Of a stretch of 64,000 nt of DNA, positions 8,187 to 17,347 are shown piece by piece. The notes beneath the pieces are model-generated. The model saw nothing but the letters and a program-made list of their open reading frames with translations, was not told the origin of the DNA and did not search any database. The stretch lies in NCBI GenBank assembly GCA_040766325.1, contig JAXGQR010000008.1, positions 62,001 to 126,000 on the forward strand. The letters are read 5' to 3'. Source of the stretch: Dehalobacterium sp040766325 (GTDB lineage: Bacteria > Bacillota > Dehalobacteriia > Dehalobacteriales > Dehalobacteriaceae). The position numbers and the translations under genes are program-made. Within the stretch, counting starts at the first letter, position 1; the number at the start of each line of letters is the position of its first letter.

Positions 8187-8747
8187 ATGGGAAAAGCAAT
8201 TTTAGTTACAGGAGGAGCCCGGAGTGGCAAGAGCCGTTTTGCGGAACAGTTTATGAGGGATTTGTCCGGACCAGTGCTCTATCTGGCCACGAGCAAGATA
8301 ACGGATGAAGAAATGGCTTTAAGAGTGAAAAAACATCGCCAGTCTCGGCCTGCCGAATGGGACACGATTGAGTCTTACCGCAATTTAGGGAAAATAGTTT
8401 CAGAAAAAGGGCATTCCTATCAAGGGATCTTGCTGGATTGTATTACTATTATGGTCACAAACCTGCTTTTTGATGTGCCGGAAATGCAGCAGGAAGAGAT
8501 TTCGATGGATGGAGCAGAAAAAGCGGAAAAGATGATTTTGCAAGAAGCCGCGGATCTCATCGCAGCCATTAAGGCTTCCTCTGCCACCGTTGTGATGGTC
8601 ACCAATGAGTTAGGAAGTGGTATCGTGCCTGATAATCCAGTGGCCAGAATTTTTCGTGATATTGCCGGACGTGTTAATCAGTATTTGGCTTCCCAGGTCG
8701 ATGAGGTTTACTTGGCGGTATGCGGATTATCTATGCGCCTAAAATAA
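8187..8747 (+). CDS. cobU: Adenosylcobinamide kinase / adenosylcobinamide-phosphate guanylyltransferase
   Basis: CobU phosphorylates adenosylcobinamide and attaches GMP to give AdoCbi-GDP during nucleotide-loop assembly. The 186-residue protein has the N-terminal P-loop TGGARSGKSRFAEQ (residues 8-21) and the family motif TNELGSGIVPDNPVARIFRD followed by GRVNQYLA. Its length is normal for CobU. It is the first gene behind the riboswitch. The usual neighbour cobS (cobalamin synthase) is not next to it; the following gene is a phosphatase 53 nt downstream. Confidence 0.95.
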   Translation: MGKAILVTGGARSGKSRFAEQFMRDLSGPVLYLATSKITDEEMALRVKKHRQSRPAEWDTIESYRNLGKIVSEKGHSYQGILLDCITIMVTNLLFDVPEMQQEEISMDGAEKAEKMILQEAADLIAAIKASSATVVMVTNELGSGIVPDNPVARIFRDIAGRVNQYLASQVDEVYLAVCGLSMRLK

Positions 8748-8800
8748 AGTAAAACTTCTACATGAATAGATTGCAAATCGATTGAATGGAGCTGATAGAA

Positions 8801-9400
8801 ATGACCCTTCTCTATCTGGTTAGACACGGGGAGACAGAGCTAAATACCAAGGGTGTTTATTATGGGTGGACGGACTGCACATTAAGTGATCATGGGGTGC
8901 AGCAGGGGATTAACGTAGCGGCCCTGTTAAAGGATGTTACCTTTGATAAGGTGATTTCCAGCCCCCTAAAAAGAGCTTGTAAAACGGCTGAGATTGTCAG
9001 TGGTTTATCCGAGGAGAAAATCTGTTTGGACGATCGTCTGAAGGAATTGAATTTCGGTTTTTGGGAAGGAAAACATTATCAAACTATTCAAGCTAATGAT
9101 CAGAAAAACTGGGATCTTTGGGTCAATGACTGGAAAAAAGCAGCCCCTCCGGCAGGGGAATCTTTTGAAAACATGTACCGCCGGGTGGAAGAAAGTCTCA
9201 ATGAAATTCTAAAAAATTATGAGGGGCAAAATGTTCTAGTGGTTACCCACCAAGGCTGCCTACGCATTATGATGTGTATCCTATTAAAGATGACATGTGA
9301 AAGTTATTGGCGCTTCACTTTTGAGCATGATGCATATAGCTTGATAGAGATTGAACAGGGATATGGGATTGTCAAGAAAATAAACCAAAGGATTAAATAA
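8801..9400 (+). CDS. cobC: Histidine-phosphatase family protein, probable alpha-ribazole phosphatase
   Basis: A 199-residue member of the phosphoglycerate-mutase-like phosphatases. The catalytic motif LVRHGETELNTKG is at the N-terminus (phospho-accepting His in RHG) and the second catalytic His is in VVTHQGCLRIMM. Set between cobU and cobQ, it most likely removes the phosphate from alpha-ribazole-5'-phosphate or adenosylcobalamin-5'-phosphate. ATG 8801 is preferred to ATG 8786 because GGAG at 8788-8791 then has proper spacing and the protein starts directly with the beta-strand before RHG. A broader phosphatase role cannot be excluded. Confidence 0.85.
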   Translation: MTLLYLVRHGETELNTKGVYYGWTDCTLSDHGVQQGINVAALLKDVTFDKVISSPLKRACKTAEIVSGLSEEKICLDDRLKELNFGFWEGKHYQTIQANDQKNWDLWVNDWKKAAPPAGESFENMYRRVEESLNEILKNYEGQNVLVVTHQGCLRIMMCILLKMTCESYWRFTFEHDAYSLIEIEQGYGIVKKINQRIK

Positions 9401-9416
9401 AAAAAGGACGTGTCAT

Positions 9417-10919
9417 ATGAAAAAAAGAAGCATTATGATCCAGGGAACCGGTTCGTCAGTGGGGAAGAGCCTTTTATGTACCGCCCTATGTCGGATTTTT
9501 ACCCAGGATGGATATCAGGTAAACCCTTTTAAGTCGCAAAATATGTCGAATAATTCCTACATAACAGCAGAAGGTCATGAAATGGGCCGGGCTCAGGTGA
9601 TGCAGGCTGAGGCGGCGGGGAAAGCACCGCGGGCAGTGATGAACCCAATCTTATTAAAACCGACATCGGATCATCGGTCCCAGGTGGTAATTCGCGGTAA
9701 AGTCTATGATACAAAGAATGCTAAGGAGTATTATGACTTCAAACCACAGTTAAAAAGCATGGTGCAAGAAATTTATGAAGATTTGGCCAACGAAAGCGAT
9801 ATTGTGGTGATTGAAGGCGCCGGAAGTCCGGCTGAAATCAATTTAAAGCAGGACGACCTCGTTAATATGGGTATGGCTAAAATAGCTCAGGCACCGGTTC
9901 TTTTAGCAGGAGATATTGATCGGGGTGGTGTCTTTGCTTCTTTGGCAGGGACTCTTCTTTTGCTAGATGAAGATGAAAAGAAGTTGGTGAAGGGTGTTAT
10001 TATCAATAAATTTCGGGGAAGTTTAGATATTTTGCAGCCGGGTTTGGATATGTTAGAGGACATTATCCACCTGCCGGTTTTAGGGGTAGTACCCTATTTC
10101 CACCTCAATTTAGAAGATGAGGACAGTGTGACAGATTGGGACAAGTTTCATAGCAATCGCCATGGGGAGATTGATATTGCCGTGATTAAGCTGCCCCATA
10201 TTTCTAACTTTACGGATTTTAATGTTTTAAAGCTTTATGAAGATGTAAATTTGCGGTTTGTTGATTTGGATGGTAATTTGGGTCAGCCGGACGTAATCAT
10301 GCTCCCCGGCACTAAGAGTACGGTGGCTGATATGGACATGCTGAAAAATTCGGGCATGGCTAAAAAAATTCAAGAAAGTCATGAGAAAGGCAGTTTTGTC
10401 TTCGGTATCTGTGGGGGTTACCAGATTTTAGGCCGAGAGATTCTTGATCCTAATCATGTGGAAACATCTCTGAACGGAATTGAAGGATTAAATCTATTAG
10501 ATACGGTGACGACCTTCCAAGGCGAAAAAACTACTATCCTTTCTGGAGGAGAGGATCAGATCTTTCATACTCAAGTGAAGGGGTATGAAATTCACATGGG
10601 CGAAACCAGATTATTAGAAGGAGCATTACCCTTGATCAAAGTGACCTCGGAGGGAAGCTCAGTCTCATATGACGGAGCGGTCAATAAAGAAAAGACTGTT
10701 TTTGGTACCTATTTTCATGGTATCTTTGATAGCTCAACCTTTACCCGGGAATTCTTGAATCGGGTGCGTTATACCAAAAATTTAGCTCCTCTGCCTAATA
10801 AGGTTCAGGATTATTGGCAGTACAAAGATGAACAATATGACAAGTTAGCCGATGTGGTGCGGGAAAGCCTGGATATGGAACAAATTTATCGTATTGTCGA
10901 GGCGGGGCTGCATGGTTAA
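9417..10919 (+). CDS. cobQ: Cobyric acid synthase
   Basis: A glutamine-dependent amidotransferase of 500 residues that amidates four corrin side chains of adenosylcobyrinate a,c-diamide. The N-terminal synthetase domain shows the dethiobiotin-synthetase-like P-loop GTGSSVGKSLLCTAL (residues 11-25) and VVIEGAGSPAEINL. The C-terminal class I glutaminase domain shows FGICGGYQILGR with the nucleophilic Cys, and YFHGIFD with the catalytic His. It overlaps the next gene by 8 nt, consistent with translational coupling. Confidence 0.96.
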   Translation: MKKRSIMIQGTGSSVGKSLLCTALCRIFTQDGYQVNPFKSQNMSNNSYITAEGHEMGRAQVMQAEAAGKAPRAVMNPILLKPTSDHRSQVVIRGKVYDTKNAKEYYDFKPQLKSMVQEIYEDLANESDIVVIEGAGSPAEINLKQDDLVNMGMAKIAQAPVLLAGDIDRGGVFASLAGTLLLLDEDEKKLVKGVIINKFRGSLDILQPGLDMLEDIIHLPVLGVVPYFHLNLEDEDSVTDWDKFHSNRHGEIDIAVIKLPHISNFTDFNVLKLYEDVNLRFVDLDGNLGQPDVIMLPGTKSTVADMDMLKNSGMAKKIQESHEKGSFVFGICGGYQILGREILDPNHVETSLNGIEGLNLLDTVTTFQGEKTTILSGGEDQIFHTQVKGYEIHMGETRLLEGALPLIKVTSEGSSVSYDGAVNKEKTVFGTYFHGIFDSSTFTREFLNRVRYTKNLAPLPNKVQDYWQYKDEQYDKLADVVRESLDMEQIYRIVEAGLHG

Positions 10920-11844
10920 TGTATGGGTTGCCTATATCTTAGATCTAATTATCGGAGATCCCCGGGGTTTTCCCCATCCCGTTATTTACATTGGTAAACT
11001 AATTACCTTTTTAGAAAAACAGATCAGGAAAACAGCTAAAACAGAGCAAGCCCTGAGAATAGGAGGAATTTTTCTCACACTGATCACAGTATTGGTGCCA
11101 TTTACCCTAACCTGGGGGATACTTTTTTTAGCCGCAAAGGTTCATCCATACCTGTTTTATTTTATGAATATTCTGATTATGTGGACTTGTTTAGCAACAA
11201 AATCCCTCCAGACGGAAAGTATGAAAGTTTACCTTGCTCTAGTGGGAGAGGATCTGCCTCAAGCGCGTAGTAATCTCTCTTATATTGTGGGCAGGGATAC
11301 CAGGGAACTCACTGAGGATGAAGTGATTAAAGCTACTGTGGAAACGGTGGCGGAAAATACATCAGACGGCATTATTGCCCCGCTTTTTTATATGATTGTC
11401 GGGGGGGCTCCATTAGGGATGGCCTATAAGGCGATTAATACTATGGATTCAATGATTGGTTACAAAAATGAAAAATATCTTCATCTGGGGTGGGCTGCTG
11501 CCAAATTGGATGATTTGGCCAATTGGATACCGGCTCGGATTACTGGGATTTTTCTCGCCCTTTCTACAATAATTCTTAGGTACAATGTTTACGGCAGTTT
11601 CAAAATCCTGCGGCGCGACAGATTGAATCATACTAGCCCCAATTGCGGTTATCCGGAGGCTGCAACAGCTGGGGCTTTGGATATTCAGTTGGGAGGTACC
11701 CACACATATTTTCAACAGACAATTTACAAGCCTACCATTGGAGACGATGTTAGACCAGTGGAAGGAGAAGACATTAATCGAACGGTAAAATTAATGCACG
11801 TGGCAACAGTGCTCACAATGGTAGTATTTTCACTAATATTTTAG
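10912..11844 (+). CDS. cbiB: Adenosylcobinamide-phosphate synthase (membrane protein)
   Basis: CbiB joins aminopropanol phosphate to adenosylcobyric acid at the membrane. The 310-residue protein carries the family start YILDLIIGDPRGFPHPV, several hydrophobic segments (for example residues 60-105) and the conserved VAENTSDGIIAPLFY and NTMDSMIGYKNEKY motifs. ATG 10912 overlaps the cobQ stop; an in-frame longer version from 10852 would run deep into cobQ and is rejected. The aminopropanol phosphate donor would come from CobD, encoded next. Confidence 0.95.
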   Translation: MVNVWVAYILDLIIGDPRGFPHPVIYIGKLITFLEKQIRKTAKTEQALRIGGIFLTLITVLVPFTLTWGILFLAAKVHPYLFYFMNILIMWTCLATKSLQTESMKVYLALVGEDLPQARSNLSYIVGRDTRELTEDEVIKATVETVAENTSDGIIAPLFYMIVGGAPLGMAYKAINTMDSMIGYKNEKYLHLGWAAAKLDDLANWIPARITGIFLALSTIILRYNVYGSFKILRRDRLNHTSPNCGYPEAATAGALDIQLGGTHTYFQQTIYKPTIGDDVRPVEGEDINRTVKLMHVATVLTMVVFSLIF

Positions 11845-11864
11845 ATGATTGAGGGGTAGATAAG

Positions 11865-12934
11865 ATGAATTTTCATGGCGGAGACGTTTATTCTTGTAAA
11901 GGTGAGGTGCTGGATTTTAGTTCCAATATTAATCCTTTGGGTGTTCCCGCAAGTTTTCGGGAAGCTCTTTGGGAGCAGATGGATGATTTTACTCGTTATC
12001 CCGATCTTCAATATCGGGCTCTGAGGAAATCATTTGCCGACTATCTATCCTTTGATCAGCCGGACATGATTATCCCGGGCAATGGTGCTGTGGAGATAAT
12101 TTTTAAGGGGATCATGGCTTTGATATTGATGCATTAGTAAATCTAAGTCCAACTTTTTCCGAATATGCTCATGCAGCGAGCCAAAAAGGAATACAGGTAG
12201 TGGATCTAAATGCCTATGATGAGGATTATCAACATTTGGATTTAGATCATGTTTTAACTTTGATTCAACCTAAATCATTAGTTGTGCTTTGTAATCCCAA
12301 TAATCCAACCGGCACCATGGTGGAAAAAGAAAAAATCTGCGCTTTAGCGGGAGCATTAAAGGAAAAGGACTGTTATTTATTAATTGATGAAGCCTTCATT
12401 GAATTTACCGATGGATATCCTCAAAATAGTATGGTTAGCGAATTAGCACGGTTCCCCAATGTCCTGATCATTCGGGCAGCAACTAAGTTTTTTGGGATGC
12501 CCGGGATTCGTTTGGGTTTTGGTATTACGAGAAATTCTGCCCTGGTGCAAGGTATCAAAGCACAATTAGAACCCTGGAATGTGAATGCCGCGGCGGTAAT
12601 AGCGGGATGCACCGTATATCAAGATCAGGAGTATATTGCTGCTTCTCGCCAATGGATTCAAGAAGAAAGAAAATTCCTTTTTGATCGTTTACAGGAGATT
12701 ACTGGATTAACGATATATCCATCCCAAGTAAACTACCATCTGGTGCGAATGAATAAGGAAAGAATCGATGCCTGGGAGTTAAAAAAGCTGCTTTTAGAAA
12801 AAGATATATTAATCCGTACACCGGATGGTTTTCATCATTTATCTCCCTATCATTTTCGCTTGGCGGTTAAAGATCGGGTGTCGAATGAAAAAATGCTGGT
12901 AGCTTTAAGGGAGGTATGTTCTGTCTATGGATAA
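11865..12934 (+). pseudogene. cobD: L-threonine-O-3-phosphate decarboxylase, frameshifted
   Basis: PLP enzyme of the aminotransferase class I/II fold that makes aminopropanol phosphate for the nucleotide loop. The N-terminal part (11865-12137) reads MNFHGGDVYSCKGEVLDFSS...IPGNGAVEII in one frame. The rest continues from about 12118 one frame back with DIDALVNLSPTFSEY, CNPNNPTGTMV and the PLP-lysine region TKFFGMPGIRLGF. A single lost base in the CTTTGAT stretch near 12115-12121 restores one protein of about 356 residues, the normal length. Everything else in the operon around it is needed for the same pathway, so this may be a sequence error rather than real inactivation. The stop overlaps the cbiA start by 8 nt. 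Confidence 0.85.
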
Positions 12935-14327
12935 AGGAGTCAGGCAAAAGATCCCCCGGCTGGTGATTGCGGCACCTTCCAGTGGCAGCGGTAAAACTAC
13001 TTTTTCTATGGGCCTGATGGCGGCTTTCTGCCGTAGGGGTTTGAAGGTACAGCCCTTTAAAGTCGGTCCCGATTATATTGATCCTGCTTTTCATACCAGG
13101 ATTACAGGAAGGAACAGTATCAACTTAGATGGCTGGATGTTGGAGGAGCCTGTGATTCGGCAGCTCTTTGCTACCTACAGCCAAGGAGCGGATCTGTCCA
13201 TTGTGGAAGGGGTTATGGGCCTTTATGACGGCTACGGAGAGGATCCGATGAAGGGCAGCACGGCGGGAATGGCAAAACTTTTACAGGCCCCGGTGATTGT
13301 GGTCATGACCATTGATGCTATGGCCGCCAGTGCAGCAGCAATTGCCTATGGATTAAAGGAATTTGGCCCGGTGAATCTCAAAGGTGTGGTTATTAATAAG
13401 CCCTCTTCTCTCCACCATTATCAGATTGTTAAGGATGCTATGGAAAAATATGCTGGTATCCAAGTGCTGGGTTTTTTACCTAAAACAGCAGGCATTGAAT
13501 TAAAAAGCAGGCATTTAGGTTTGGTACAGAGCAGTGAAACGAAAAATTTACCAGAAATCGTGGATTCCTTAGCAAATTTGATCGAAGAAAATGTTGATTT
13601 GGATTTGCTGCTGAAGATGGCTAACGAGACCTCCCAATGGGAATTTGAAGCTCCCTGTGCTCCCCCAAAAATTAAGGAGGCAGATATTAAAATTGCCGTG
13701 GCATGGGATCAAGCCTTCAGCTTTTATTATCATGAAAATTTATCCATGCTGCGTCGTTTAGGTGCAGAACTGGTATTTTTCAGTCCCATCCATGATAAAT
13801 CATTGCCTCCGGACTGTTGTGGTGTCTATATCGGAGGCGGTTACCCGGAGGTTTTTGCTCCCGAGGTTTCGGCTAACACCGCTCTAATGCAGGATATTAA
13901 AGAAAAGGCGGAGCAGGGGATGCCCATTTTTGGGGAATGCGGCGGGTATATGTACCTAAATAAAAATTTTACCAATGATGCTGGTGAAGTGTTTCCCTTT
14001 GTAGGTATTTTTGACGGTGAAGCCATCATGACGAAAAAGTTGCAAAATTTTGGATACCTTAAGCTGCAAGGTTTAACCGATACAGTACTCTTTGATCAAG
14101 GGGAGAGCATCAAAGCCCATGAATTTCATAAATCCGTAGTGTTAAGAACAGACGATAATTATTGTATTCAAGGTGAGAAAGTGAAAAACGGCCAGAAGAT
14201 AGAGTGGCATTGCGGTAGAAAATATAAAAACGTTTTTGGCATGTATCCCCATATTTACTTCCCTGCAAATGAAAAATTTGCTTGTAATTTTATCAAATAT
14301 TGCCGGAGGTATGCTGGGTTACGGTAA
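12927..14327 (+). CDS. cbiA: Cobyrinate a,c-diamide synthase
   Basis: Glutamine-dependent enzyme that amidates the a and c carboxylates of cobyrinate. The 466-residue protein has the N-terminal P-loop APSSGSGKTTFSMGLM (residues 11-26), VGPDYIDPAFH, VEGVMGLYDG and the C-terminal glutaminase motif FGECGGYMYLN; the conserved end YPHIYFP is present. It begins inside the end of cobD (ATGGATAA overlap) and belongs to the riboswitch operon. Confidence 0.96.
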   Translation: MDKGVRQKIPRLVIAAPSSGSGKTTFSMGLMAAFCRRGLKVQPFKVGPDYIDPAFHTRITGRNSINLDGWMLEEPVIRQLFATYSQGADLSIVEGVMGLYDGYGEDPMKGSTAGMAKLLQAPVIVVMTIDAMAASAAAIAYGLKEFGPVNLKGVVINKPSSLHHYQIVKDAMEKYAGIQVLGFLPKTAGIELKSRHLGLVQSSETKNLPEIVDSLANLIEENVDLDLLLKMANETSQWEFEAPCAPPKIKEADIKIAVAWDQAFSFYYHENLSMLRRLGAELVFFSPIHDKSLPPDCCGVYIGGGYPEVFAPEVSANTALMQDIKEKAEQGMPIFGECGGYMYLNKNFTNDAGEVFPFVGIFDGEAIMTKKLQNFGYLKLQGLTDTVLFDQGESIKAHEFHKSVVLRTDDNYCIQGEKVKNGQKIEWHCGRKYKNVFGMYPHIYFPANEKFACNFIKYCRRYAGLR

Positions 14328-14356
14328 AATATAAAAGAAATAGGGAGGAAAATTTT

Positions 14357-15000
14357 ATGGACCATCAATATATCAAAGATCCTATGGCTATTGAAAATAA
14401 AAGCTTTGAAATGATCAGTGCTGAATTGGGAGATAAGAATGGAACTGGTTTAAAAATGGATATGGTTAAACGGGTCATACATACCACCGCCGATTTTGAA
14501 TTCAGTGAATTACTTCAATTTAAGGAAGGAGTAGAAGACAAGCTTCTCCAAGCTTTTAAAGAGGGGGCACTACCATCATCAGTGATACTAATATGATTAA
14601 GGCTGGGATTAGCAAGAAAATGGCAGACAAATGTGGGATTAAGATTGAGTGTTTCGTGGCCAGCAAAGAGGCCTATCAGGAAGCACAGGAAAAGGGCATT
14701 ACCCGTTCCATGGCGGCCATTGATATGGCCGCTCGGTTGCCTGGAAAAAAAGTCTTTGTTATTGGCAATGCACCCACTGCCCTTTATCGTATCCTGGAGT
14801 TGGTAGAAGAGAAGAGTCTGTCCCCGGAAGCCGTCATTGGTGTGCCGGTGGGTTTTGTGGGCGCGGAAGAGTCAAAAGAAGCATTATGGGCAGCAGACAT
14901 TCCCTCGGTGATTACAAAAGGACGCAAGGGAGGTAGTACCATCGGGGTTGCTTTAGTGAATGCTGTCTTGAAGGAGGCAGTTAAGGATCTTGGAAAATAG
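14357..15000 (+). pseudogene. cbiC: Cobalt-precorrin-8 methylmutase, frameshifted
   Basis: CbiC moves the C-11 methyl group to C-12, giving cobyrinate. The start ATG 14357 follows TAGGGAGGAA. The first 70 codons read as family sequence (YIKDPMAIENKSFEMI, VIHTTADFEF). After FKEGAL the frame runs into a stop at 14596, while the -1 frame continues with TIISDTNMIKAGISK, then RSMAAIDMA, FVIGNAPTALYR and VGFVGAEESKEAL. One lost base near 14568-14572 explains the break; the repaired protein has about 214 residues, the normal length. The residues that matter, including the His of HTTADFEF, are intact. It could be a real mutation or an assembly error. Confidence 0.88.
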
Positions 15001-16111
15001 CAGATTAGTATATAAGAATGGGAAACAGCTGCGCACCGGTTACACCACCGGTTCCTGCGCAGCGGCGGCGGCCAAAGGAGCTACTGCCATGCTCTTTTCC
15101 GGTAAAGAGCTTCAAGAAGTATCTATTGACACACCGAAAGGATGGCCTCTTACCCTGGAACTTAAGCATATCTCTCGGGAGGAGGACGGGGTGCGCTGCT
15201 GTATCGTAAAGGATGCGGGAGATGATCCCGATGTGACGGACAAGATTGAAGTTTACGCTAAAGCAAAAAAAACCGACACGCCGGGCATTACCCTATCAAC
15301 AGGATTGGGTATCGGTAAGGTCACCAAGGCCGGTCTTTTGGTTCCCGTAGGGATGCCTGCGATTAATCCTGTGCCCCGGAGTATGATTATGAAGGAAGTA
15401 GGTGAAGTGCTTCCCGAAGGCCAGGGAGTTGAGGTGGAAATTAGCATTCCCCAGGGAGTGAAAATTGCGAAAAAAACCTTTAATCCCAGATTAGGTATTG
15501 AAGGGGGCATCTCGGTGTTGGGTACCACGGGCATTGTGGAGCCTATGTCTGAGGATGCTTTAAAGGATACCATTGCATTGGAACTAAGTTGCCGTAAAGA
15601 AGCAGGCCATGATAAGGTGCTGCTGGTTCCTGGAAGCTACGGAGAAAGATTTTGTCAGGAACATTTCTCTATACCGAAAGAAAAAGCAGTAAAAATGAGC
15701 AATTATTTAGGTTTTGCCTTGGAGAAATGTGATGAATATGGTTTTAAAAAGATAATTATTGCAGGCCATCTGGGAAAATTAATCAAACCGGCGGGAGGCA
15801 TTTTTTATACCCACAGCCGGGTAAGCGATACCAGAATGGAAATCCTCACGGCTAATTTGGCTCTGCTGGGGATGCCCAATGAACATCTAAAGGAAATTAT
15901 GGCGTGCATTACGACGGAAGAAGCCATCCCAATCATCGATAGACTGGGTTATCAGGAGATTTATGCTGTGATTGCCGAAAAATGTGCCCAGCGATGTGAG
16001 GGCTATATTTACGGGAATTTAGAAATAGGTGTTATTTTGTTTTCAATGAAAAGAATGTTAGCAAAAAGCAGCAAGGCAGACAGTATTTTGGAGGAAATCA
16101 GGAATGAATAA
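14990..16111 (+). CDS. cbiD: Cobalt-precorrin-5B C1-methyltransferase
   Basis: CbiD methylates C-1 of the corrin ring in the anaerobic pathway. The 373-residue protein has the family signature RTGYTTGSCAAAAAKGA near the N-terminus, DAGDDPDVTDK, GLGIGKVTKAGL, and the C-terminal GHLGKLIKPAGGIF. The start is TTG 14990, overlapping the end of cbiC; no ATG is available before the signature. It overlaps cbiE by 8 nt. Confidence 0.95.
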   Translation: MENSRLVYKNGKQLRTGYTTGSCAAAAAKGATAMLFSGKELQEVSIDTPKGWPLTLELKHISREEDGVRCCIVKDAGDDPDVTDKIEVYAKAKKTDTPGITLSTGLGIGKVTKAGLLVPVGMPAINPVPRSMIMKEVGEVLPEGQGVEVEISIPQGVKIAKKTFNPRLGIEGGISVLGTTGIVEPMSEDALKDTIALELSCRKEAGHDKVLLVPGSYGERFCQEHFSIPKEKAVKMSNYLGFALEKCDEYGFKKIIIAGHLGKLIKPAGGIFYTHSRVSDTRMEILTANLALLGMPNEHLKEIMACITTEEAIPIIDRLGYQEIYAVIAEKCAQRCEGYIYGNLEIGVILFSMKRMLAKSSKADSILEEIRNE

Positions 16112-16736
16112 GGTATGCATTGCCGGAATTGGACCGGGTTCTTTAGATTACGTGACCCCTGCCGCATTAAAGGCGGTTCAGGGTTGTGACCTTATCGTGG
16201 GAGGAAAAAGGAATCTGGCTAGTTTTCAGCACTTAGAAAAAGAAACCTATGAATTCGAATCCAGTTTGGAAGATTTGTACCTTTTTGTGGAAAGGGAACG
16301 AAACCGGCGTAAAATATGCGTGATTGTTTCGGGGGACCCGGGTTTTTTCAGTCTCCTGGATTTTTTCCTCAAAAAGTTTAGAAAAGATGCGTTGGAGGTG
16401 ATTCCCGGGATCAGTTCCTTCCAGTATCTTTTTTGCAAGATGGCCCAACCATGGAAAAACTATGCTTTATGCAGTATGCATGGTAGAGATACAGATCTGA
16501 ACCAGAAATTAGCTGAAAATGAAGGCATCTTTCTCCTCACAGACCGGGACAATAATCCGGGAGTGATTGCCTCATATTTGATTGAGCATGGTTTTAGCGA
16601 ATATGAGATGACCATAGGGGAAAATCTTTCTTATCCTGAGGAACGCATTATTTCCGGAAAACCGGCAGAAATCATTAAAGATCACTTTAGTAATCTATGT
16701 GTGGTGGTGATTGAAAAAAATGGCTTGGATGTATAA
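16104..16736 (+). CDS. cbiE: Cobalt-precorrin-7 C5-methyltransferase
   Basis: SAM-dependent methyltransferase of the tetrapyrrole methylase family, acting at C-5. The 210-residue protein starts with the SAM-binding loop GIGPGSLDYVTP and has VIVSGDPGFFSLL and EVIPGISSFQYLF, the usual family elements. Its length matches stand-alone CbiE. The next gene is CbiT, which begins inside its 3' end; the two are fused as CobL in many other bacteria, so separate genes fit an anaerobic Firmicute. Confidence 0.93.
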   Translation: MNKVCIAGIGPGSLDYVTPAALKAVQGCDLIVGGKRNLASFQHLEKETYEFESSLEDLYLFVERERNRRKICVIVSGDPGFFSLLDFFLKKFRKDALEVIPGISSFQYLFCKMAQPWKNYALCSMHGRDTDLNQKLAENEGIFLLTDRDNNPGVIASYLIEHGFSEYEMTIGENLSYPEERIISGKPAEIIKDHFSNLCVVVIEKNGLDV

Positions 16737-17298
16737 CACACCGGGGATACCGGAAGAAGAATTCCTTCGCGGTAAGGTACCTATTACGAAAAGGGAGATT
16801 CGGGTACTGACCTTGGCGAAATTGCAATTGATGCCTCAAAATAAAATTTTGGATATTGGCTGCGGTACCGGCAGTGTAACTGTGGAGGCTGCCCTGCTGT
16901 GCCCTGAGGGCAAGGTTATTGCCATAGATATGAGCGAAGAGGCTGTAGCGTTAACGAAAGCTAATGTGGAAAAGTTTTCCTTGCATAACGTGGAGGTAAT
17001 GTGCGGTGCTGCACCTCAGGATTTACCGGATCTTGATTTTGACCGCATTTTTATCGGAGGTGCCAGCAACACCCTGGATAGGGTGATTCCCTATGCAAAG
17101 GATCATTTAAAATCATCAGGCATTATCGTGGCCAACACCATTCTTTTAGACAGTGCCAGCCGGGTTTTATCTTTATTGGAGGAAAGTCATTTCCAACAGA
17201 TCGAATGCATCTGCGTCAATATTGCTCGGGGTGAGAAGCATTCCGGCTGGATGATGAAAGCCTTAAATCCTATTTATATTATCAGTGCAGTCAAATAA
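16720..17298 (+). CDS. cbiT: Cobalt-precorrin-6B C15-methyltransferase (decarboxylating)
   Basis: Rossmann-fold SAM methyltransferase that methylates C-15 and decarboxylates the C-12 acetate. The 192-residue protein shows TPGIPEEEFLRGKVPITKRE at the N-terminus, the usual CbiT opening, and the SAM motif ILDIGCGTGSVTVEAA. ATG 16720 is chosen; TTG 16711 and ATG 16729 are also in frame and no RBS is decisive. It overlaps cbiE by 17 nt. Confidence 0.93.
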   Translation: MAWMYNTPGIPEEEFLRGKVPITKREIRVLTLAKLQLMPQNKILDIGCGTGSVTVEAALLCPEGKVIAIDMSEEAVALTKANVEKFSLHNVEVMCGAAPQDLPDLDFDRIFIGGASNTLDRVIPYAKDHLKSSGIIVANTILLDSASRVLSLLEESHFQQIECICVNIARGEKHSGWMMKALNPIYIISAVK

Positions 17299-17347
17299 AG
17301 GGGCAGGTATTCGAAAGGAATTGCCCAAATAAGGAGGAAAAAAGCAA

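Noticed and set aside
15253..15573. Minus-strand ORF of 106 codons inside cbiD
   Set aside because: Shadow of a well-supported plus-strand gene.
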